Assembly (NCBI GenBank): GCA_009746045.1
Contig: RPFO01000038.1
Location: 442,759-506,758, forward strand
DNA length: 64,000 nt
Direction: 5' to 3'
DNA from: Mesostigma viride
Lineage: Eukaryota; Streptophyta; Mesostigmatophyceae; Mesostigmatales; Mesostigmataceae
Below the pieces are notes generated by a model. The model was not told the origin of the DNA. It saw only the letters and a list, made by a program, of their open reading frames with translations, and did not search any database. The translations under genes were made by a program, and so were the position numbers. This document shows positions 13,195 through 23,963 of this stretch, piece by piece (the stretch's first letter is position 1; every line of letters begins with the position of its first letter).

Positions 13195-13568
13195 ATAAAT
13201 GACTGGCCATAGCACAGTACACAACCACCACACCCCCTTACCACAGCGATAGCTGCTGGGCGCCATAAAATTCAACACATTCGTTGTGGGGTGTGAGTGC
13301 TGGCTAGGTCAGATTTGTATCCATTTGCAGCTTGAGGACACAAGCTTTGTATCCACTTACTTAATGTGTGCTCCAATAACTGGCCAAACCAGCCAGCTGT
13401 GTACACCTTATTTAATGTGCAATATAACACCTGGCCAGAACAGCCAGCTGTAACCAACCTGGCTCAACCAGCCATGTCTCTTTTGTACCCCTAATCAACT
13501 TAAAAACAATAACAATAATGTTGGGGGTGCAGACCTGCATTAAGAAATAAATAATAAAACAATACTGG
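13195..13568 (+). other. Retrotransposon 3' untranslated region
   Basis: Non-coding. Contains three imperfect copies of an ACTGGCCAAACCAGCCAGCTGT-like motif (about 13376-13480) and an A/T-rich stretch just before the 3' LTR. No clear polypurine tract touches the LTR. Confidence 0.6.
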
Positions 13569-14051
13569 AGTTAGTCTCCATGCTTTGCTGTAGACTAAGT
13601 CTCAAAGGCATTGTGAATACAACGTATGAATAAGCCTTGTAAACCTACGTTGGTATGTGAATATAAATACCACGTGGGCTATGCAGATAGGAATGCTAGT
13701 CGAGTCGCATACGTTTCCCTAGATAGGTACTTTGGGTACTGGGGTACGTGACAGATGTCAGTACCCAGTATACGTAGTGTCCTGTCATTGGACGGTACTA
13801 GAGTATCCTAGATAGGGACCGTACTGCAGCGTGCATTGATCTGTGATCACACGATGCAGTGACTAGACTGCTACCTGTCATCGTGCGGCCTCGGGCCAAC
13901 GGTCTGCACCCAACGGTCACTGGCGGCGCAGCCAGTGAGAGGAACGTTGATAAAGGGTAAACCTATTTTCTAATGAACCAAGCAATTCATTGCTCACAGC
14001 ATACAGTGTTCTCAAGCAATATATCACGTCGTTCATTTCTCATTCCTAACT
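13569..14051 (+). repeat. 3' LTR
   Basis: 483 bp, AGTTAG...CTAACT, with no difference from the 5' LTR seen by eye, including the TATA-like TATAAATA (about 13662-13669). Followed directly by the ATGGT target duplication at 14052-14056. Confidence 0.92.
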
Positions 14052-15012
14052 ATGGTGTCATCATGGCCCGTCTACGTACATGGATGGCGATTTTGTAATT
14101 AATGATGAGGATTTAGGCTCCCATGCATGGGGTCATCATGGCCCGTCTACGTACATGGATGGCATTTATGTAATTAATGATGAGGATTCAGGCTCCCATG
14201 GTGTCATCATTGCCCGTGTATGTACATGGTTGGCATTTATGTAATTAATGAAGAGGATTCAGGCTCCATTGGTGTCATCATGGCCCGTCTACGTACATGG
14301 ATGGCATGTATGTAATTAATGATGAGGATTCAGGCTCCATTGGTGTCATCATGGCTGGCCTACGTATGTACATGGATGTCAAAGAAAAAAAAATGATGAG
14401 GATTCAGGCTCCATTGGTGTCATCATGGCTGGCCTACGTACATGGATGTCAAGGAATAGTAAATGATGAGGATTCAGGCTCCCATGGTGTCATCATGGCC
14501 TGTCTACGTACATGGATGGCATGTATGTATTCAATGATGAGGATTCAGGCTCCCATGGTGTCATCATGGCCCGTCTACGTACATGGATGGCATTTATGTA
14601 AAATGATGAGGATTCAGGCTCCATGGTGTCATCATGGCTGGCCTACGTACATGGATGTCAAAGAAAAAAAATGATCAGGATTCAGGCTCCCGTGGTGTCA
14701 TTATGGCCCGTCTACGTGTTGTTGGCATGTATGAAATTAATGATGAGGATTCAGGCTCCCATAGTGTCATCATGGCTGGCCTACGTACATGGTTGGCATT
14801 TATGTAATTAATGATGAGGATTCAGGCTCCCATGGTGTCATCATTGCCCGTGTATGTACATGGTTGGCATTTATGTAATTAATGATGAGGATTCAGGCTC
14901 CATTGGTGTCATCATGGCCCGTCTACGTACATGGGTGGCATTTATGTATTTAATGATGAGGATTCAGGCTCCCATGGGTCATCATGGCTTGTCTACGTAC
15001 ATGGAGTCATAT
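14052..15012. repeat. Satellite array, unit about 71 bp, right block
   Basis: Continuation of the same array, forward orientation, same unit variants. It stops abruptly after CTACGTACATGGAG near 15005. Confidence 0.95.
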
Positions 15013-15274
15013 TGATTCATGGAACAATGAGATACCATTCTTAATTGAAAATTGTTCTTGATACTTTCACATGCATGCCCGGAATCGTGAATTTGTGCGG
15101 GTTTCCATGATGACAATCCTCATTGAATTCTTGAGCACACAATATTGAGCAATTTAGGGGCACTTCGGCAATGTTGACCATTTTCATTCATGATAAAATT
15201 AATTTAATGCAATAAATACATATTCCACTCATTTTAATAAACCATGCAAAAACTTTACAAGCACGCTCAAGCTA
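15013..15274. other. A/T-rich spacer
   Basis: Unique A/T-rich sequence between two arrays. No gene seen. Confidence 0.5.
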
Positions 15275-15763
15275 GGGGTGGGCTGGCATGCACGCGTGGG
15301 TGTGGGGGTGGGCTGGCATGCATGCGTGGGTGTGGGGGGGGCTAGCCTGCATGCGTGGGTGTGTGGGGGGGCTGGCATGCATGCGTGGGTGTGTGTGGGG
15401 GGCTAGCATGCATGCGTGGGTGTGGGGGGGGCTGGCATGCATGCGTGGGTGTGTATGGGGGCTGGCATGCATGCGTGGGTGTGTGTGGGGGGCTAGCATG
15501 CATGCGTGGGTGTGGGGGGGGCTGTCATGCATGCGTGGGTGTGGGGGGGGCTGGCATGCATGCGTGGGTGTGTGGGGGGGCTAGCATGCATGCGTGGGTG
15601 TGGGGGTGGGCTAGCATGCATGCGTGGGTGTGAGTGTGGGCTAGCATGCATGCGTGGGTGTGGGGGGGGCTAGCATGCATGCGTGGGTGTGGGGGGGGCT
15701 AGCATGCATGCGTGGGTGTGGGGGTGGGCTAGCATGCATGCGTGGGTGTGGGGGGGGGCTAGC
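15275..15763. repeat. G-rich minisatellite, unit about 30 bp, about 16 copies
   Basis: Tandem copies of GGCTAGCATGCATGCGTGGG followed by a variable TGTG and G run. Each unit holds the palindrome GCATGCATGC. The G runs give quadruplex potential on the plus strand. Open frames on both strands are repeat artefacts. Confidence 0.93.
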
Positions 15764-17592
15764 ACGCCCCACCCCTCCATCGGCACAGCCAGCCTTGTGA
15801 GTCTACCCTTAACAACAAGGCTGGTAGGACGACACGCCTGAGCAGCATATGTCATGCCTATCTCAGGCTAATAATGTGTGATTTTGTGCCAACAACCAAG
15901 TTGTTCCACCCAACAACACATTATAAACCCTCTTCCAAAATGCCCAACAAGCCGGACACGTGGAGGACCACACACGCAGTATATAAAGAGAAAATAAGCT
16001 GACTTTTTATCCAGCCAACCTGTGGCTAGCTGCTCTGGTTACCATGACAAATGCTAACATTTACTCAGTGGGAAAGGTGATCATGAAGAGACCATTGGAA
16101 CAGCCTACCTGACGCATGTGCCACCAAAGCATTGTGTCCCGCAAAATGCACACTGCCTCCTTTCTAACAAGCACGAGCCGCTCTCTTTAGGAGACAGGTG
16201 CCAGCTCGTCAGTGTCTGGGGAAAATGATATTGCCGCTGCTTAGGAAGACCGCGTGAATTTCCTCGAACACAACTGTCTATAAAGCAAAAGAAATTTCAG
16301 AGAAGCATGGAAATAAAAGCATTACACCTTCCCGACAGGTTGCGGGCCACGCGCTGCAGAAAGCCAGCCACGTCACAGACGAACTAGCTAAAAGACACCC
16401 AGGAATCCAGCGATGCAGCGCCAGGAACCGCAACTTTCTGGCTGCATCTGGCCGGAAAAAAGGCAAAAAGCTTAGGCTCAACGAGCTAAGAAAGCAGGAA
16501 AACGCTAGCTTAAGACGTTTAACACAAGAACGTACCATAACGGGCATTTATTCGTGCCCAGGCGCACAAGAAAGTCCACCCTTTCATGGAGTGGTTGGGC
16601 AGTACGCATCGCGCAGGGCTAATGTTATCTTACCGCAAAATGACGGGAAAGGTAAAGATAGCAGCGGGAATTTTTACGGCTTTAGAAACATCATTAAACT
16701 AGCTTTCCTTACGACCATCAAAACTGGCAACAATCGACAATCAACCCGGCAGGCATCCATTATACTTTATTCATCCCGACAGAAATTCAGGCCGGACCCC
16801 CCCTGCCGATGGCAAAGAAAAAAAGCCCGCGACATTATAGATCGCAACCATCCCGCCATAAATTAGAATCAGTAACTAATTTTCTCCAACAATCGAGCAT
16901 TTCTGCTTTCCGCGTGCCAGATTTGTCACGTTTCGTCTAAAGGCAGTCACCGCCATTAAATCAGCCGACATAGCTTTTGGGCCTCAATTTGCACCGAAAT
17001 TTGGTCCGTACCGTCCAGCTCAGTCGGATTATGTATGTGGATCGGCCGTGTTGGTTGCATACGCAGGTATATTAATTCTTGCATTCGCCCCGGACCTTCC
17101 CCAGGACAGGTCAGGTTATAACAATAATTCTTGCATTCGCCCCCGCCCTTTCCTATGGCCTGGTCAGGTTTGGGCGCGACGCCACTAGCGCGGCGCCCGC
17201 GACAGAGTGGCCAGGCTCGAGCACGTTTTCTGGATCCCAAGCACCGGATTGGACACTGTCCGAGGACTGGACAGGAATTGGCTGACCAATCGGATGCTTG
17301 CTCGTCGTCTCCAAAAACATATATAAAGAGCCAAATTGCGCGAACTACGCAATGATCCTTTAAGCAGCGTTACTCTGCCGAAATGTCAACCTAGGCCGGT
17401 CAAGTGACGCCGAGGTGTTCACCGATAGTTCAGGTCAGCCACAGCGCGCCTTCGAATGTAGGCACGGTCGCATTTTTTTTTAGGAAATGTAGAATTGTTG
17501 TCGACCAGCTACCAACGCCCGACCGGACCCATAAAACGGAAACATCAAGGCGATGTGATGTGTAGGTGTGTCTCATATTCATTAATACACAG
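15764..17592. other. Mostly unassigned region with two TATA-like sites
   Basis: No recognisable protein. TATATAAAG occurs at 15980-15988 and at 17320-17328. A stop-free stretch in one plus frame runs from about 16309 to 16866, is Lys/Arg-rich and has no known motif; it could be an exon (an acceptor-like CCCGACAG precedes 16339) or chance. The rest shows nothing I can identify. Confidence 0.4.
17286..17328 (+). promoter_or_regulatory. Possible promoter: CCAAT box plus TATA box
   Basis: CCAAT at 17286-17290 and TATATAAAG at 17320-17328, spaced as in many RNA polymerase II promoters. The next plus-strand gene is the DDE-transposase-like gene, whose 5' exon would have to reach here through an intron ending at 18691. 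Inference only. Confidence 0.3.
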
Positions 17593-17760
17593 CATCGTGA
17601 ATATAATATATAATAATATTATATAATATACTATAATTAATATATAATTTTAATTTTATGTTAATTTTAATGTTATTTCATATAACATAATATAATATAA
17701 TATATACATAATATATATAATATTATATAAAGTATATAAAAAATTAAAATGTAAAAGAAA
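17593..17760. other. Very A/T-rich low-complexity block
   Basis: Near-pure A/T, with ATAATATATAATAATATTAT-like runs. No coding content. May be a matrix-attachment or recombination-prone site, which cannot be told from sequence alone. Confidence 0.7.
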
Positions 17761-18039
17761 AATATCTACCTTATTGCTGTTTAATGTTCCTTTCCAGTTC
17801 AGCATAAGTACACTCTTGAGTGTGTGCAATGTTTGGTTATACGCCATTGTCTTAAAATAGCTACCAATGTAAACCTCCGTCCTAACCACATTTGGATACA
17901 ATAAAGACATTGATGCCTGACACATAGCATTCATTGCTTGAAATACCATGCATATTTTGTGTCAATGTTCTGCAGACCACAGCTTCAAGTGGGCATACTT
18001 CGCTTTCCTCAATATAATGGCGACATGGCATTTGGTGAA

Positions 18040-18625
18040 AGTGGTGAGTGCCATGAAGTTGCGCCGGCCGTCGTTATCCATGACGAACTGAATGGGTTTC
18101 GTGCAAATCAAGTTTTTTGTTTTGGTGTTCCAGTTGCGCCGGCCGGCGTTTCCAATGGTATCTTGCGCGCACTTGCAAAAGCTTGCACGCTTATCAACAT
18201 TTTGTGTTGGTAAACATTTTATCACCTCTGGGATTTCCGCCTTCACTACCTGAGTTGCTTCTTTGTGGTTTTCAAATGCAACCGAGTTACGCCGGCCGTC
18301 GTTACTCATGACAAATTGTAGGGGTTTTGTGCAAATCACTTTTGTATGGTTTACATGCATCCAGTTGCGCCGGCCGGCGTTTCCAATGGTATCTTGCAGT
18401 TGCGCAATCAGGCCCGATTACCAAAATTGTGTTTGTACATCTTTTTTACACCTGAAGGATTTCTGCCTGCATATCCTGAGTTGCTTCTTAATGGTTTTTA
18501 ATTGCGCCCGAGTTACGCCGGCCGTCGTTATTAATGACAAACTGTATGTGTTTCATAAAATCACTTTTGTATGGTTTACATGCATCCAGTTGCGCCGGCC
18601 GGCGTTATTAATGACGCTTGTCGTT
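18040..18625 (+). repeat. Three imperfect repeats (about 225 bp) carrying the GCCGGCCG palindrome motif
   Basis: Three copies, starting near 18057, 18285 and 18510. Each opens with GTTRCGCCGGCCGTCGTT and holds a second CAGTTGCGCCGGCCGGCGTT farther on, with TTTCGTGCAAATCA-like or CACTTTTGTATGGTTTACAT sequence between. The region lies upstream of a good acceptor (CATCCTCAG, exon from 18692), so it may be intron or 5' flank of the DDE gene. Relatives of the motif occur in both later introns of that gene. Confidence 0.75.
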
Positions 18626-18752
18626 CTTGTTTGATGCCCATCGTTTTCGTCGTGTCTTTAATGGTGATTATTTATCATTACTCATCCTCAGGGCTTTCGG
18701 TGCCGCGGGATTAAGAGGCGAAAAAAATCAGCTGCCGTCTGACCAAAGTCTG

Positions 18753-21700
18753 ATGGCGCAATCGGGGCGGGGGGCCGTTTCCGACGGTTCGCGTCCCTTG
18801 TCCAATGACGACCGGGAGCCTGCACTTCGCGGTCCCTGGAGCGACAAGTACATCGAGAACAAGGGGTACAAAATTGCCAATGACATCTTTCCTATCATGG
18901 CGGAACGCGTGAAAGCAAACAACCACAGGACGCCAGAGATGAGCGCGGAGGTTCTGTCTTGCGCAGCTTCAAGACTAAATGCCATGGTGGCGGAGAGCAA
19001 CGGCATTAAGAAGAGGAAGAACTGTGACGACGGGCTTCCTGAAAGTTGGGCGGAATCTCTTCGGGATACCATCAAGAAGGCTTTTGGCGACTTGGGAACA
19101 TCTGAGAAGGATCGTGGGCTTAGGTGGGCCTTGTGTGGACTTGTTACGAAGGCAATGGAGGGCGTCCCGGACAGGATTGTGGAGCGCGCGTTCGGGATTG
19201 ACAGGCGCTTTGTCGCAACTGTTCGGGGTCACAGGGATGGAATGGAAGAAGGGGAGGACGACCTTTTGCTGAGTGCGCCAGAGAGGAGAGAGGAAAACGA
19301 GCTTCCGACGGAAGTCATTGCCCTGATACAAGCGTGCTGGAGGGATGATAACTTGACGCGGGCGTCTCCGAACATGAAGGATGTTCATTGTGAATGGACA
19401 AGAAAGGATTACAAACATACACTAGCGTTTTCGGAGGGTGCGCGCTACTATACTGTCTCCAAGTCGAAGATTTACGAAGTGTTCATTTCCCGCCATCCGG
19501 AGTTGAAGCCACCGCGGCGGATGGACAGTAGGGAGGGGGGGGGGGGGGGGAGAGAGGAGGGTGTGAGGGGGGGAAATCAGGTGATTTTGGAGACGGAGGC
19601 AGGGATGTCAATGCTACGCACGAATCAGAAGAGCACAGTTCATGTGGGATACACTACTTTTTGCAAGCATATGCCCGCATGCGTCAAGGGGCGGTGGAAA
19701 ATGCGGAACTTGTGCGCATGCCAGCACCACACTACCATGCAGTCCATGGTTGGGGGGTTGGCCAAATTTCGTGCAACTTTTCATGCCAGATGCGAGTGCG
19801 GACCTGAATGCCACGCGTGCGATCATGGTAGCCAGCTCGACGTGGGGTCGTCCGTGCCCACATGTTCCATTTTCAAAGCCACTCACACGACAGAGTGGGT
19901 GAACAAGTTTACTTGTGAGGTGGAGGGGATGAGGGAGGGGGGAGGTTCGAGGTCGTCTGTGGGGTCGTCGCGGCCGCAGGTTCAGCCTTTTCAGGGCGAA
20001 CTTGAGGATCTGCCCATGCATGGGAGGGTGCTGGACGACGAGGAAGGGGTGCCCGATCATGACCTGGGCGAGGAGTTGGGGGTTTGCTCGATCCGGCGTA
20101 AGGCTTGTGTGTTGGGCACTTGCCGGCTCCCAAGTGTGGAATTCGGAACTTCATGTTATGCGAACGGGAGGAGGCTTCCAACCACCTGATTTCATGGACC
20201 AGATACGAGATGCAGGATGTGCCGCCGGGTGCGGTTCTTGGGCCAGAGGTAATTTTTAGTGGAGTGGTTGCGCCCCAAGGCGTTTCTTTTGCAATGTTTC
20301 CTGAAGTTCTTGGGCCAGAGGTAATTTTTAGTGGAGTGGTTGCGCCCCAAGGCGTTTCTTTTTCAATTTTTCCTGAGGTCCTGTCTTTTTTCTTTCTACA
20401 GGTCATTGGTGGGTCGAAGTTGATGTCTTTTCTGTATGTGCACACTGCGCATATGCAGGACGACTGTGACGAGATCGCAAAGGCTGGTGGGCAGCGATTG
20501 ACGCAAGTCGACGTCAAGTCCACACCAACGGAGCTAAAGGAGGCAATTGTGGACAAGTGGCCGGACTTCATCCAGCATTGCTTCAACGCGTGGTGGCAAG
20601 CGGACGCCTCCAAGGAATGTCTCTCAAGGATGCGGGTGGGGGACCTTGTATGCCACACAGATTACGCCGAGAACTACCAGTCTTACACCTATCACAATCT
20701 CCAAGCACAGTATTGGCATCCAGTCACATTCGTCCTTATGCCCTGGATCGTGCGCTACTTGGATCCAGCGTCGGGAAAGGTCGTGAGAAGGGAGTTTCAC
20801 TTCATCGGACAGGGCGGAATGAAAAGGGACGGGCGGGCCCTCCGTTTTGCTATCCTCAAAATCCTGGCGACACTACGGTCAGAAGGGGTAGAGGTGAAGC
20901 GCTTCATTGGGTGGTCGGACAATTGCTCCATGCAGTTCAAGTCAAGGAATGTGATCGCGGAAGTGGCCCGGCTGCTGACGGAGGATCCGCACCTGGAGTC
21001 ATTTGAGTGGAATTACTTTGGGGAGCAGCACGGAAAGGGGGAGGTGGATGGAGCTGGTGGGACTGTGAAGTGCATGTTGAGGAGGTGGCACATCAGGGAA
21101 GAGAACCAGGACAAACAGACGGCCGCCCAGTTGGTGGAGAATCTGGCGTCGGGGGCGGTGGGCGGGACCACAACGACCAGGCGTAACTTCTTCGAGTTCC
21201 CCGAGGTAATTAAGTGTACAGTCCTCGTTCAGGGAATAGTTACGCCGGCCGTCGTTTCTAGGGCGTTCTTGGAGTCCTGGCGATCAGGAGTGCTTAATAA
21301 AACACAACTAGCTCGATGGTCTCGTAACTTCAACTTTCCCTTGTGCAAATCTTGTCTTCGACGCGCAGGTGCTTCCTTACAGCCCAGGGCGCGGCGAAAT
21401 CAAAGGAGTGAAGAAGGCGCACTGGTGGCGCATGGACAAGTCGAATGTGACGCGCTTAATGCTGCGCCAGTATTCCTGCTATTGTGGCGGTGCGTGCGCC
21501 GAGGAAAGGTGGTGGGATTGTCGAAAGGAGTGGACCGACATGGACGGCTGGAATGTGGGAGGTGCTCGGATGAAGCTCCACAAACTGGGGGAGCCAGTGC
21601 AAAGGAACCCAAACGGACAAGGGGGGCACGCAGGGACGCGACTGAACAGACTACAGGCAGAGAGGACGATGATGGGAAGGAGACTGAAGCTGCGAGACAT

Positions 21701-22100
21701 TTTTGCCGTCGAGTCCTACTCTGGTGATGAGTCCCACGATCCAGATCATCCATATTGGCTAGCGGAAGTCTTGCAGGAGCCTTATCAGGTGGCCGCTACT
21801 TTCGTGAGGCGAGTGGCCGACAGAAACGGCAAGGTCGATAGGGAGTTGTTCCGTAAGGGACAATGGGTGGTGGGGGTGCGCTACTGGGACAGATTTCCGG
21901 GTATGGCGACGATGTTCAAAATGGACGCCGATGCGCAAGCTGAACAGCCAAACTTGGTCAATTGCTACCTGTGCATGGACGCGGGGTTCGAACACACCAT
22001 TGTTGTCAACCCAGCTAACAATCGCCAGGCCATCTTGACCATTCCGACAGACGTCGAGAAACGGCTCACGAACTTGGCCAAGAAGAGACCTGTTGAGTAG
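18753..22100 (+). CDS. DDE-transposase-like protein, multi-exon, one frameshift
   Basis: Exons: 18753-20248, 20402-21205 and 21369-22100, with an upstream acceptor at 18691/18692 so the true start may be earlier. Introns are GT-AG and both junctions are phase 0. Exon 1 encodes an N-terminal region, then a Cys/His-rich segment (CKHMPAC, CACQHH, CECGPECHAC). Exon 2 carries HTDYAEN, GWSDNCSMQFKSRN and FGEQHGKGEVDGAGG, the acidic-motif pattern of a DDE catalytic core in a repeated gene family of algae, mosses and animals. Exon 3 is Cys-rich, then has a Tudor/chromo-like stretch (RKGQWVVGVRYWDR). Within exon 1 the frame changes by one base at about 20105-20150, after RKACVLGTC. No terminal inverted repeats were found. 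Role as a transposase is inferred. Confidence 0.65.
20234..20376 (+). repeat. 72-bp tandem duplication spanning a splice donor
   Basis: TTCTTGGGCCAGAGGTAATT, followed by GTGGTTGCGCCCCAAGGCG, occurs twice, offset 72 bp (donors at 20249 and 20321). The copy includes the last 14 exon bases plus intron sequence. Use of the second donor would add 24 codons in frame. Confidence 0.85.
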
Positions 22101-22238
22101 GCCAGCTCGCCCGGGCTTGGTTGGACGAGGTGGACAGCCTTGAGAGCACGTGCTTCGTTGTGAGCACTTGCCTTTCAGCCGTGATTTGCAAACGAGTTCC
22201 TTGTCCTGAATTGTAAAGCTCGATTCATGCTCTTTTAA
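22101..22238. other. 3' flank of the DDE-like gene
   Basis: Short non-coding sequence between the stop codon and the TTAA-flanked element. Nothing recognised. Confidence 0.4.
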
Positions 22239-23959
22239 CTCGTCGTCTGTCCCACTACCTCTGGAGAGGACTGAGTTTTTCTCAGTCCTCTCCTGAGGAC
22301 CGAGTTTTGAGGTTCTGTACAAAATTCGCCCCGGTCAGAATGTTTGACAAAAAAATTCTCTCGAAATTTATTCAAATACTACGTGAAAAGATCTTTCTTG
22401 GACATATTTTTGGGATTTTTTTGGATTTGGTAAGAGCGGCTAAATGTACGGTCAAAGTACAGGTGGTAAGGGTACTTTTCCACGTGAAACGCGAGTTCCG
22501 GAAATGCACGACCTAGCCATGGCGGCTCGCGCCCATGCATGCAGTTTACGTTTGCGGACGAGTTAGCTGTCCAAACTCAGGAAATAGATTTTATATGTCC
22601 TATAGATGATAAATCCTAATTTTTAGCTCGCAGGGAAGCGATTTACCCGGTGTCGGCACTGTTCTTGCTGGAAAAAACTGCGATAAGGCAAGGTCGACGG
22701 AATTGATGACTGCGCTTGCTTTCCGGCGCAATTTCAATGGCTGATAGGTTTCTTTCTACATTGTAACATGTATTGTATTAGAATAAATTGAGTGGCAGTA
22801 TATATTTGATGATTTCGACCACTCTGTCACGTCATGGTCTATGTGCCGCAAAGTGCCACTTTTGCGGGCACCGCCTGGGCCAAGGTAACGCCAGCCGTGC
22901 CAGGTAAAGTCGGATTATCGTTGCCTCTTCGTTTCTTGATGTTCTTACATGAGTTTAAGCTTGCCAGGCGTTGTCAGGTTCAAGTCTTGATGCTCTTTCT
23001 TGACCGTTGCCTGCCCCTCTCTAAAACCCCCTTTTTAGATGATGTTAGCAGGCATTTGCCTTAACCCAGTGTAGTTGTGCAGGGTTTTAGGAGCTGTGCA
23101 GGTTTAAACACCTTCATAGATGTTAGTTATTCTTTTGCTACGTTCATACTGCATGAATGTGTGGCCACAGCCTGCGTCAAGGGTGCTTTCAAGCTTATAC
23201 GGGTGAGTGAAAAGTCTTGGTGACAAACCACTGCCATCATGTGCCAGCAACTATGTTGGCCACATCATGGCAAGGCAAAACAGTTATAGCCATATCTATT
23301 GTTGTTAGAAACAATGGAAAGATGCTTAACCTACCCATTATATTGGTGGTTTACACTTATAACATAACCCTTTCTTGGTAGGTATCCAAGCCCATTCCCT
23401 ACGTGCATGCATAGGCTCTCACTACATGATAAGGTATGATACAACTGCAGCATGATGATGCAAGTGTGTTGTCCTGTTACGCTTGAAGGGAAATGAGGTG
23501 ATTGGGATGGTTGGTGGCCACGGTGGTGTGTAGTATGACCGCACTTACATGCTAGCAAAGTTAGCAAAAGCCCCATTCCTCTCCTGAGGACTGAGAGTTT
23601 TTTAATTGTTTCAGGCAGTGGCAGTGGCCAAATTGAGCCCAGTTTTTTGCCACGTTTCAAGAACTATATTGTTTACATGCCTATATTTTTCTAACGTGCA
23701 CCATGATTTGATTAAATTTTCCCCACTCGCTCTTATCCCGAAAAATGCAAATTCGCCGAGGGTGTCATATGTCCGAGTAATTTCCAGGTGTTTGGGTCAA
23801 GTTTTCACTAACACAGCATTTTTTCCAGCAAATTGACATCAAATACACCCTCGATCCGCATCAAAACATGTGGGATGGACCCCCCACCTAGTCGCTACAC
23901 CCGGTTGAAAAAGGTCAACTCAGTCCTCTTTTGAGGACTGAGTTGGGACAGACGACGAG
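22239..23959. mobile_element. TTAA-flanked terminal-inverted-repeat element, non-autonomous
   Basis: The left end, CTCGTCGTCTGTCCCA (22239-22254), is the exact inverse of the right end (23944-23959), and both are bounded by TTAA (22235-22238 and 23960-23963). Inside each end lie GAGGACTGAG-type palindromes (22270-22310; 23918-23943; a related copy near 23585). It is 1721 bp with no transposase-like frame. TTAA duplication is typical of piggyBac-type elements, but the ends do not start with the usual CCC, so the superfamily is only suggested. Confidence 0.7.
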
Positions 23960-23963
23960 TTAA

